Shown here one piece after another: positions 4,573 through 11,547 of a stretch of DNA of 12,381 nucleotides. Below the pieces are notes generated by a model. That model made no database searches, was not told the DNA's origin, and saw only the letters and a program-made list of their open reading frames with translations. A program made the position numbers and the translations under genes. The stretch lies in the NCBI GenBank assembly GCA_937890355.1, contig CALACW010000115.1, positions 1 through 12,381 on the forward strand. Direction: 5' to 3'. Position 1 is the first letter of the stretch, and every line of letters starts with the position of its first letter. The DNA comes from CALACW01 sp002431305. GTDB lineage: Bacteria > Bacillota > Clostridia > Oscillospirales > Acutalibacteraceae.

Positions 4573-7077
4573 TTATTTTTTCTTTGATTTTGCGGCTTTT
4601 TTCTCCGCTTTTATCTTCTTTGCGTACGCATCGGCTTCTTCTTTTTCTCTTATCGCCTGTTCTCTTTCGCGCGCCTCGGTCTCCTCGGCTCTGCGTTTGG
4701 CTTCGTCGTACATTGCGTTAAGCTCGTCGAGATGATTGTAATTTTCATACTGCGAGACAAGTCTCTCCGCGTCGTTGTACGCCTTGGCGGCAAGGCTGTA
4801 ATAGAAGTGAATATCGTTCTGTTTTTTTTGTTTGGCAAGGTTTTCCTTTTTCTTTGCCTTTAATTCGTCGATCTCCCTGCGAAGTCTTGCGATTTCAAGA
4901 GAATCTTTCTCTTTCTTCGCGACGGCGGAAAGAGTATACATCTCCTTAAGCTTCTCGTCAAGAGCGTCCTCCTCGTCAAACAAAGACTCTAAAACCGTAA
5001 AATCGGGCTTTACAAGCGTTGTTACGTCGGGATAATACTTTTCGACAGCCTTTTTTGAGGAAAGCTTTTTCTTTGCCGTCTCGACAGCGAATTTTTTAAG
5101 CTCTTTTTCCTCCTCGGTATTCGAGGGCAAAGACTGCGCCGAATGAAGCTCTTTGAGAATATCCTCACGGCTCGTAGAAGCGAGCGCGGTAAGTCCCTCG
5201 TCAAGAACCTTTTTATAAACATTCAGCTGTGTTTTGTAAAGAGGAGTTGAGAATTTATCAAGCTCGTCGCATACAAATTTTGAAATATCGATATTTTCGT
5301 TAAATTCGAGAGCGTCTATGTACGCCTTTTTAGCCTGCTTCTTTGACGCTTTATAATCCGCGCGGGCAAGCTTGCATGCCTTTTTATACTCTTCTTTTTC
5401 GGCTTTTGACGCGCCCTTTGAGTATTTTTCGACTTTTCTTGCGGGAGCGGGCTTATAGTCGTCCTTATTAACGCTTACATAATCGGACTCTGCCATATCG
5501 CGTGACTCGTTGATTATGTCGATAGCGTCGACCAAGTCTCTGTCCTTAAGACAGTTATTGCTGTAATCCTCGAATAACGCTCTGATTTTGAGAACCTTGA
5601 CAACGCCTTTCTGCTTCTTCTCCGTAAAGTCGTAGAAGAAATAGGGAACAACATTAAGAAAAGCACCGACAGCCGCCATGATTATAAGAACGGACATTAA
5701 TTTATACAGAAGTCCGGGTTCGCCCGTGTTAACGTCAAGTATATCGTAGGGCGAAGCGTAGCCGTTGTCGCTGCTGATTCCGTAATATTTCTGAACTGCG
5801 GGAAGAATCGAAGATGTAAAGAGCGTTACAATACTTCCGATAGTGCCGACTGCGGCGAACATACCGTCGATTCTCTCACCGGTTCTATACTGCTGATAGT
5901 CTCTGATATCCGCCTGAATCGCGGGAGCGGTGATCTGCTCGCTCGCGCCGACAAACCAGTTAAAGTAAACGCAGACAAACAGCCACCAGATATTATGCAT
6001 GCCGAGAAGCATCGCGAGTATGCAAACTATATTCATGAAGTTTGCAAGAATAAGAACTCTCTTTTTACCCCATTTTCTGACAAGCACGGGCGTAAGAAGC
6101 ATACCCCACAGAGATGCGTTTCCTATAAGAGTCTGGATGAGAGCGTACTGCGTGCCGTTTGCGGTGTGACCGTAGTTATACGACCATGTAAGAATGTTGC
6201 CGTATGCGCTTTCGAGGAAGCCTATCCATCCTGCAAGGGAAATTATCCAGAAGTACTTATTCTTTGCAACTTCCTTAATGGCGTATGAGAATTTAATCTG
6301 AATTGTATGAGACTTAGCCTGAACAATTTTTTCCTTCGTATTTGCGAATACAAGAATCGTAAGTGCGACGCCGAAAATCGCAAATATCGGGTAAGAATAT
6401 CTGTAAACTCTGATATCGTAAAGATTGTCGTTCGTAAATACCTGCGCGACTATCGGGAGAGCTATATTAATGATAGAGGGAGCGAGCGAATAAATAACGC
6501 TCTTGACCGCAAGAACGTCGGTACGCTCCTGCGTGTTGGGGGAAAGAACGTGTATAAGATTTGTATACGCGTCATAGAAGAAGTTATAATAGAACTGTAA
6601 AAGAAGATTGAATATAAGAACTATCGCGCACGTTGCGATATAATCCGCGCTTTTGCCGAAAATCATGCTTGTTCCGACAATATTCGCAAGCTTGTCATAC
6701 GGGAACCATACGTATGCAACTGATATTACCGCCGTCGGAATACCCATAGACAACAGATACGGTCGGTATTTTCCGGCTTTGTTTCTCGTATTATCGACCA
6801 TGTTTGCCCTCAAAGCGGTAAGGGGAATGTTTGCGAACGTGTCTATAAGATACAATATGTACATGTCGTCCGGAGCAATACCTATCGCGCCGCCGACTAT
6901 CATGTTCGTAGTGCCGACTATAAGCGAAACGCCGATTGTCATAATAAAATACGCGCCGATTCCTCCGACTGCGTACGCGGCGATCTCCTTAAATGTCATA
7001 TATCTGCCCAAGGGCGGAATCTTCCAGTACGTCCTTACCTTATCAACGGCGGCGGACGCTTTTTCTTTCACATTCAT
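4573..7077 (-). CDS. GPH-like MFS transporter with a long charged cytosolic tail
   Basis: The 834-residue protein has two parts. Residues about 25-485 are an MFS_2/GPH-like membrane core with about 12 hydrophobic spans. Core marks are RNKAGKYRPYLL (98-109) and ADIRDYQQYRTGERIDG (389-405), both matching GPH loop motifs. Residues about 486-834 are hydrophilic, Lys/Glu/Ala rich and largely helical, with coiled-coil-like stretches near 705-755 and 785-834, ending in a lysine cluster. GPH proteins are normally about 450-500 residues, so the tail is a large extension. The acidic pair used for cation binding in MelB is not conserved: D79 is followed by N83, and the region appears to carry extra residues. 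The ATG has GGAGG (7084-7088) 6 nt upstream. The gene is monocistronic. Substrate and tail function are unknown; transport, sensing, or a scaffold role are all possible. The frame is continuous, with no sign of a frameshift. Confidence 0.8.
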   Translation of the reverse strand: MNVKEKASAAVDKVRTYWKIPPLGRYMTFKEIAAYAVGGIGAYFIMTIGVSLIVGTTNMIVGGAIGIAPDDMYILYLIDTFANIPLTALRANMVDNTRNKAGKYRPYLLSMGIPTAVISVAYVWFPYDKLANIVGTSMIFGKSADYIATCAIVLIFNLLLQFYYNFFYDAYTNLIHVLSPNTQERTDVLAVKSVIYSLAPSIINIALPIVAQVFTNDNLYDIRVYRYSYPIFAIFGVALTILVFANTKEKIVQAKSHTIQIKFSYAIKEVAKNKYFWIISLAGWIGFLESAYGNILTWSYNYGHTANGTQYALIQTLIGNASLWGMLLTPVLVRKWGKKRVLILANFMNIVCILAMLLGMHNIWWLFVCVYFNWFVGASEQITAPAIQADIRDYQQYRTGERIDGMFAAVGTIGSIVTLFTSSILPAVQKYYGISSDNGYASPYDILDVNTGEPGLLYKLMSVLIIMAAVGAFLNVVPYFFYDFTEKKQKGVVKVLKIRALFEDYSNNCLKDRDLVDAIDIINESRDMAESDYVSVNKDDYKPAPARKVEKYSKGASKAEKEEYKKACKLARADYKASKKQAKKAYIDALEFNENIDISKFVCDELDKFSTPLYKTQLNVYKKVLDEGLTALASTSREDILKELHSAQSLPSNTEEEKELKKFAVETAKKKLSSKKAVEKYYPDVTTLVKPDFTVLESLFDEEDALDEKLKEMYTLSAVAKKEKDSLEIARLRREIDELKAKKKENLAKQKKQNDIHFYYSLAAKAYNDAERLVSQYENYNHLDELNAMYDEAKRRAEETEAREREQAIREKEEADAYAKKIKAEKKAAKSKKK

Positions 7078-7095
7078 GACATGCCTCCGTAAATC

Positions 7096-7107
7096 ATACT
7101 TAAGTAT
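7096..7107. promoter_or_regulatory. 12-bp perfect palindrome at the tailed transporter's transcription start
   Basis: ATACTTAAGTAT is fully symmetric. It lies 1 bp downstream of the proposed -10 and upstream of the GGAGG site, where a repressor could block initiation. No regulator gene is adjacent. Confidence 0.4.
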
Positions 7108-7108
7108 A

Positions 7109-7137
7109 ATTTTAGCACAATTTTAATATTAAAACAA
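7109..7137 (-). promoter_or_regulatory. Probable promoter of the tailed GPH-like transporter
   Basis: On the minus strand TTGTTT (7132-7137) and TAAAAT (7109-7114) are 17 bp apart. The -35 is weaker than others in the window. A second dyad, AAATTC-GTGT-GAATTT (7161-7176), lies farther upstream and may be a regulator site. Confidence 0.5.
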
Positions 7138-7211
7138 CCACAAAACACAAAAAAATATTGAAATTCGTGTGAATTTTGGTTTAATATGTTTTTTATTTAA
7201 TGAAAAAAAGT

Positions 7212-7251
7212 AAAAAAAGACGCTTTTTCATCAAACAGATAAAAAAACGTC
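7212..7251 (-). terminator. Terminator of the amino acid ABC importer operon
   Basis: On the minus strand GACGTTTTTT pairs with AAAAAGCGTC around a loop of about 12 nt, followed by a run of seven T. It lies about 20 nt after the ATPase stop codon and separates the operon from the downstream transporter gene. Confidence 0.8.
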
Positions 7252-7270
7252 CCGTTATTTTCGGTTTAAA

Positions 7271-8002
7271 TTAAAGCACGCATCTGAGGAAATCTTTTGT
7301 TCTCTCATTCTGCGGGTCGGAGAAAATCTCCTCGGGAGTTCCCTCCTCCATGATAACGCCGTCAGCCATGAATACGACTCTGTCCGCAACGTCGCGGGCA
7401 AATCCCATCTCATGAGTTACGACTATCATGGTCATACCGCCCTCGGCAAGCTCCTTCATAACCGAGAGAACCTCGCCGACCATTTCGGGGTCAAGTGCGC
7501 TCGTAGGCTCGTCGAAAAGCATGATGTCCGGGTGCATTGCGAGAGCTCTCGCGATAGCTACTCTCTGCTGCTGACCGCCGGAAAGCTGACGGGGATACGC
7601 GTCCGCCTTGTCGCGGAGTCCGACCCTGTCAAGAAGCTCGTAAGCTTTCTTTTCCGCCTCAGCTCTCGTCATTTTTTTAAGCTCAACGGGAGCCATCATT
7701 ATATTCTTTTTAACCGACATGTTCGTAAACAGATTGAACTGCTGGAAAACCATGCCGACATTCTCTCTGAATTTATTTATATTAGTATGCTTATCCGTAA
7801 TAAGCGTACCGTCGACCTCGATTGAACCGGACGTCGCACTCTCAAGCTGATTGAGACATCTGAGCAGAGTTGATTTACCGCTGCCGGAGGGACCTATCAG
7901 ACAAACGACTTCACCCTCCTCGACTTCCATATTAATACCTCTCAGTACTTCAAGGTCGTCGAAAGACTTATGCAGATCGGTTACTTTTACTTTTTTTGTC
8001 AT
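7271..8002 (-). CDS. glnQ: Polar amino acid ABC importer, ATP-binding protein (GlnQ type)
   Basis: This 243-residue cytosolic ATPase powers uptake through the neighbouring permease, and the length is standard. All catalytic motifs are intact: Walker A GPSGSGKST (37-45), Q-loop in FQQFN (86-90), signature LSGGQQQR (140-147), Walker B IMLFDEP with catalytic E165, D-loop SALD (168-171) and switch H197. The pattern VFQQFNLF...M matches the polar amino acid (PAAT/HisP-GlnQ) subfamily. The start overlaps the 3' end of the permease gene by 35 nt, and only a weak GGAAAAGAG-type site precedes it, so translational coupling is likely. It is the last gene of a three-gene unit. The glnQ symbol reflects subfamily; the amino acid carried is not proven. 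Confidence 0.93.
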   Translation of the reverse strand: MTKKVKVTDLHKSFDDLEVLRGINMEVEEGEVVCLIGPSGSGKSTLLRCLNQLESATSGSIEVDGTLITDKHTNINKFRENVGMVFQQFNLFTNMSVKKNIMMAPVELKKMTRAEAEKKAYELLDRVGLRDKADAYPRQLSGGQQQRVAIARALAMHPDIMLFDEPTSALDPEMVGEVLSVMKELAEGGMTMIVVTHEMGFARDVADRVVFMADGVIMEEGTPEEIFSDPQNERTKDFLRCVL

Positions 8003-8663
8003 TGTTCAATCTCTTTTCCAACATTTTTGAAATTATCATGAGAACGGATATAACCACGAGGTAAAGTCCGGCGACGTAAACGTACGTTTCGAAGAATCTG
8101 TATGTAGAACCTACGTACGTCTTAGCCTTATTGACAACCTCGGCAAGTCCGATAACCGAAAGTATGGACGTATCCTTTATTGTAATGATAAACTGGTTGA
8201 CCAAGGACGGAATGGAAATCTTGAACGCCTGGGGAAGAACAACTCTTATCATGGCCTTGCTCTTGCTTAAACCCAAGCTTCTCGCGGCCTCCATCTGTCC
8301 CTTGTCGACGGCCTGTATACCGCCTCTGAATATTTCGGAAAGATACGCGCCCGCGTTGAGACTCAAAGTGATAACACCCGCAACGAACGGAGTGAACTTA
8401 AATCCGCTGACGAAAAGCTGAACGACCTGCGGTACGCCGAAAAAGACGATAAACGCCTGAACGAGCATAGGTGTTCCGCGGATAATCCAAACGTACGCGC
8501 CCGAAAGGAATCTGAATACTCTGAACTTCGACATACCCATAAGGCAAGCGATAAGTCCGAGAAAGAAACCTATAAGAATGGAGAGAAGCGAAATCCCTAT
8601 CGTCAGCTTGATACCCGCTAACAGTATAGGAGTCGCCTTTTCAAATACAACGCTAAAATCCAT
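7968..8663 (-). CDS. Polar amino acid ABC importer, permease (GlnP/HisM type)
   Basis: This is a 231-residue membrane protein of the HisMQ/GlnP permease family. Hydrophobic spans are near 12-42, 55-85, 92-110, 150-172 and 195-213. IRGTPMLVQA (61-70) is a family hallmark. The EAA loop, EAARSLGLSKSKAMIRVVLPQ at 125-145, docks onto the ATPase. The C-terminus is basic and hydrophilic. Only one permease gene is present, so the channel should be a homodimer. The ATG has AGGAAAG (about 8667-8673) 3 nt upstream. It follows the binding-protein gene after 91 nt that contain a hairpin, and overlaps the ATPase gene by 35 nt. Confidence 0.92.
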   Translation of the reverse strand: MDFSVVFEKATPILLAGIKLTIGISLLSILIGFFLGLIACLMGMSKFRVFRFLSGAYVWIIRGTPMLVQAFIVFFGVPQVVQLFVSGFKFTPFVAGVITLSLNAGAYLSEIFRGGIQAVDKGQMEAARSLGLSKSKAMIRVVLPQAFKISIPSLVNQFIITIKDTSILSVIGLAEVVNKAKTYVGSTYRFFETYVYVAGLYLVVISVLMIISKMLEKRLNNDKKSKSNRSA

Positions 8664-8686
8664 AATCTTTCCTACAATCCAACAGA

Positions 8687-8717
8687 GTACAGTATGATCT
8701 TAAAGACCATACTGTAC
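8687..8717 (-). promoter_or_regulatory. Intercistronic stem-loop between binding-protein and permease genes
   Basis: The sequence can form a 13-bp stem (10 perfect pairs GTACAGTATG/CATACTGTAC plus three more with one G-T) around a 5-nt loop. No T-run follows on the minus strand, so it is unlikely to be a full terminator. Such hairpins downstream of binding-protein genes commonly protect the 5' mRNA segment from 3' exonucleases, raising binding protein over membrane components. That role is inferred. Confidence 0.7.
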
Positions 8718-8754
8718 CGAAAAATCAATAATAAATTTTTTAAGTCAATAAAAC

Positions 8755-9561
8755 TTATTTCATACCGTACTTGGCAAGAAGCTCGTCGTAAACGCCGTTA
8801 GCCTTAACATTCTTAAGACCCTCGTTGAACATGGTGATAAGCTCTGCATTCTGACCCTTCTTAACTGCGAAGCCGTAGGGTTTGGGGTTGATAACATCGC
8901 CGATAGTCTTAAGAGCTGTGCCGGTCTTGATCGAGTAAGCGATAACCGGGTAATCCTCGAAACAAGCGTCGTTGTTGCCGTTGAGAACAGCCTGATACAT
9001 CTCTGCACTGCCTTCATAGGTAACGGTGGTGAAGCCGTACTGATCCTTTACACTCTCGGCGTATTCAAGACCCTGGGTGCTTGCCTTAACGGCTACAGTC
9101 TTGCCCTTTAAATCCTCAATGGACTTAATGTCGCTGTCAGCCTTAACAACGAGAACCTGACCGTTTTCAATGTAACCGTCGGAGAAGTCGAAAGTTTCCT
9201 TTCTCTCGTCGGTAATGGTCATGCCCGCGATCATAGCGTCAGCCTGACCTGCCTGAACGGCGCCCATGGAAGCGTCGAATCCCTCGTTGTGCATCTCGTA
9301 CTCGAACTTCTGATCCTTGGCAATAGCCGCGAGAAGATCCATATCGAATCCGGTGTACTTACCGCTCTCGGTATCAAGATACTCGAAGGGAGCGAAGCTG
9401 TTATCCGAATAGATAACGTATTTCTTGCCCGTCGGCGCGGCTGCGTTGGACGGATCAGCCTTGCTTACATCGCCGCCCTTATCGTCTCCGCAGGAAGCGA
9501 AAGCGAACAGAGTCATGATAACCGCAAGAGCGAGAGCGATTATTTTCGTTACTTTTTTCAT
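8755..9561 (-). CDS. Polar amino acid ABC importer, substrate-binding lipoprotein (SBP_bac_3)
   Basis: This is a 268-residue extracellular receptor. Residues 1-23 are a lipoprotein signal peptide and C24 (in FASC) is the expected lipid-modified cysteine, followed by a Gly/Asp/Ser linker to about 45. The mature part is a family 3 periplasmic-type binding protein. Motifs include NSFAPFEY (54-61), YTGFDMDLLAAIAK (69-82), GMTITDERK (113-121) and FDFSDGY (124-130). R120 of TDERK matches the residue that binds the ligand carboxylate in GlnH-like proteins. The acidic FEDYPV (201-206) sits where GlnH contacts the amino group. The overall likeness is to glutamine/polar amino acid receptors, but specificity is not proven. 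The ATG has GGAGG (9569-9573) 7 nt upstream. First gene of the importer operon. Confidence 0.92.
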   Translation of the reverse strand: MKKVTKIIALALAVIMTLFAFASCGDDKGGDVSKADPSNAAAPTGKKYVIYSDNSFAPFEYLDTESGKYTGFDMDLLAAIAKDQKFEYEMHNEGFDASMGAVQAGQADAMIAGMTITDERKETFDFSDGYIENGQVLVVKADSDIKSIEDLKGKTVAVKASTQGLEYAESVKDQYGFTTVTYEGSAEMYQAVLNGNNDACFEDYPVIAYSIKTGTALKTIGDVINPKPYGFAVKKGQNAELITMFNEGLKNVKANGVYDELLAKYGMK

Positions 9562-9603
9562 GTTTATTCCTCCGTTTCAAAATAAAATCCGCTTTTCACA
9601 GCG

Positions 9604-9619
9604 AATATTTTAAAATATT
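9604..9619. promoter_or_regulatory. 16-bp perfect palindrome at the importer promoter
   Basis: AATATTTTAAAATATT is fully self-complementary and overlaps the end of the -10 and the probable start site of the importer operon. It could be an operator for an amino acid-responsive regulator. Being purely A/T, it could also be chance. Confidence 0.4.
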
Positions 9620-9645
9620 TTACCATTTTTTAATGTGGGTGTCAA
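9617..9645 (-). promoter_or_regulatory. Promoter of the amino acid importer operon
   Basis: On the minus strand a consensus TTGACA (9640-9645) lies 17 bp from TAAAAT (9617-9622). The leader to the binding-protein ATG is roughly 50 nt and shows no riboswitch-like structure. Confidence 0.75.
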
Positions 9646-9759
9646 TGACCTATTATAAAAAAATATACGCTCCCGGTGGGTTAAATATGTAAGTATGCAC
9701 AAAATTTACGTATATTTATAAGTTAAACACCCCGCAAACGACGAAATGAGTTTATTATG

Positions 9760-9788
9760 TTGAAATGTTTATAATACAATAGTATAAT
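9760..9788 (+). promoter_or_regulatory. Promoter of the ABC exporter operon
   Basis: TTGAAA (9760-9765) and TATAAT (9783-9788) are 17 bp apart, 34 nt before the GTG start. It faces away from the importer promoter; the two -35 boxes are about 115 bp apart. Confidence 0.7.
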
Positions 9789-9822
9789 TTATATTCATTC
9801 ATAAATTAAGGACGGATATAAT

Positions 9823-11547
9823 GTGAAAAAGGTATTCTACTATTTGAAAAGCTATGCCGTACAGAGTATTCTCGGTCCGATTTTCAAGTTAGGCGAAGCG
9901 ACGCTCGAACTTTTTGTTCCGCTCGTAGTTGCAAAGATAATCGATGTCGGAATCCCGAATTCGGATAAGAATTACATTATTAAAATGAGCCTTATCCTCG
10001 TCGGGCTTGCATTCGCGGGACTTTTAATGAGCGTTACGGCGCAGTATTTCGCCGCGAAGGCTTCCGTCGGATGCGTTACGAAAATGAGGTCGGCACTGTT
10101 TGCACACATTCAGACTCTCTCGTACTCCGATCTTGACTCTCTCGGCACGTCGACGGTAATAACGAGGATGACGGGCGACATGAATCAGATTCAGACGGGA
10201 CTCAATATCGGTTTAAGACTGCTTTTGCGTTCGCCGTTCGTCGTACTCGGCGCGATGGTCATGGCGTTTACAATCGATACGCAGGAGGCTCTGATTTTCG
10301 CAGGGGCGATTCCGATTCTTGCGATTGTCATATTCGGCATAATGCTCGCGGGAATCCCTCTTTACAAGAAAACGCAGGGCAAACTCGACTCGGTTTTAAG
10401 ACTTACGAGAGAAAACCTCACCGGAGCGAGAGTTATCCGTGCGTTCGGCAGAGAAAAAGAGGAAACCGCCCGTTTTGTAGGCTCCAACAACGCCCTTGTC
10501 GCGATACAGGAATTCGCGGGTAAAATCGCGGCGGTACTCAACCCCGCGACGTACGTAATAATAAACGCCGCCGTCATAATCCTTATATATTCGGGCGCGG
10601 TCAAAGTCAACGCGGGGACCCTCACGCAGGGCGAGACGGTCGCGCTTTATAACTACATGTCGCAGATTCTCGTAGAACTCATTAAATTCGCAAGTCTTAT
10701 AATAAGTATTACGAAAGCCGCCGCGTGCGCGAACAGAGTAAGCGACATTCTCGATATGTCCCCGTCGTTTGAGGGCGGAGACGTTATCGGCGGAAATGAC
10801 ACGGACGAGGCTGTCAGATTCGAAAACGTATATTTAAAATACAATGAAACCGGCGGCGACGCGCTCGAGAATATATCGTTTACACTCAAAAAGGGGCAGA
10901 CTCTCGGAATCATAGGCGGTACGGGTTCGGGCAAAACGTCGGTAGTAAATCTGATACCCGGATTCTATCACGCGACAAGGGGCAGCGTCTATGTCGACGG
11001 CGTAAACGTAAACGACTGGAATCAGAATTCGTTAAAGGACAGAATCGGCGTCGTCGAACAGAAAGCCACGCTTTTCTCCGGAACGATAAGGGATAACTTA
11101 AAATGGGGCGATGAAAACGCGACGGACGAGGAAATAATGTCCGCGGCGAGAACGGCGCAGGCACAGGATGTTATAAATTCAAAGGAATCGGGGCTCGACA
11201 GCGTTATCGAGCAGGGCGGAAAGAACCTCTCGGGCGGTCAGAGACAGAGACTGACGATAGCCCGCGCGCTCGTCAAAAAGCCCGAAATTCTCATTCTCGA
11301 CGACTCGTCGTCCGCGCTCGACTTTGCGACGGACGCTAAATTGAGAAAGGCGATAGCCTCGATAAAGGACACGTCGGTAATAATCGTCTCACAGAGAACG
11401 TCGTCCATTAAACACGCCGACGTAATCGCCGTACTCGACGACGGAAAATTAGCAGGACTCGGAACACATGACGAGCTTCTTAAAAACTGCTCGGTTTATA
11501 AGGAAATCTACGACTCACAATATAAGAAAGCGGGTGAGGAAAAATGA
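9823..11547 (+). CDS. Heterodimeric ABC exporter subunit with degenerate ATP site
   Basis: This is a 574-residue half-transporter: six-helix membrane domain (about 1-310) fused to an ATPase domain (about 330-570). Walker A is GGTGSGKTS (365-373), the Q-loop lies at VVEQK (410-414), and the signature is LSGGQRQR (469-476). Walker B reads ILILDD (489-494), so the catalytic Glu is replaced by D494. The switch histidine is replaced by Q524 in IIVSQRTSSI. These two changes together mark the degenerate-site subunit of heterodimeric exporters such as TM287 of TM287/288. The start is GTG at 9823, with AAGGA (9808-9812) 10 nt upstream; an ATG at 9821 is out of frame and stops at once. The stop overlaps the next gene's ATG (ATGA), so the partner is translationally coupled. 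Substrate is unknown; relatives export drugs or lipids. No MarR-type regulator is in the window. Confidence 0.92.
   Translation: MKKVFYYLKSYAVQSILGPIFKLGEATLELFVPLVVAKIIDVGIPNSDKNYIIKMSLILVGLAFAGLLMSVTAQYFAAKASVGCVTKMRSALFAHIQTLSYSDLDSLGTSTVITRMTGDMNQIQTGLNIGLRLLLRSPFVVLGAMVMAFTIDTQEALIFAGAIPILAIVIFGIMLAGIPLYKKTQGKLDSVLRLTRENLTGARVIRAFGREKEETARFVGSNNALVAIQEFAGKIAAVLNPATYVIINAAVIILIYSGAVKVNAGTLTQGETVALYNYMSQILVELIKFASLIISITKAAACANRVSDILDMSPSFEGGDVIGGNDTDEAVRFENVYLKYNETGGDALENISFTLKKGQTLGIIGGTGSGKTSVVNLIPGFYHATRGSVYVDGVNVNDWNQNSLKDRIGVVEQKATLFSGTIRDNLKWGDENATDEEIMSAARTAQAQDVINSKESGLDSVIEQGGKNLSGGQRQRLTIARALVKKPEILILDDSSSALDFATDAKLRKAIASIKDTSVIIVSQRTSSIKHADVIAVLDDGKLAGLGTHDELLKNCSVYKEIYDSQYKKAGEEK

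Noticed and set aside
5995..6600. Two plus-strand open frames antisense to the tailed transporter
   Set aside because: They mirror the coding strand of a clear membrane protein and have no family resemblance of their own.
8687..8717. Intrinsic terminator inside the importer operon
   Set aside because: No T-run follows the stem on the transcribed strand, and the genes downstream lack a promoter of their own.
9562..9822. Riboswitch or small RNA between the divergent ABC operons
   Set aside because: The leaders are short and AT-rich, and I see no conserved aptamer-like structure; promoters explain the region.
9821..9825. ATG as start of the first exporter gene
   Set aside because: ATG at 9821 is followed at once by TGA; the in-frame start is the GTG at 9823.
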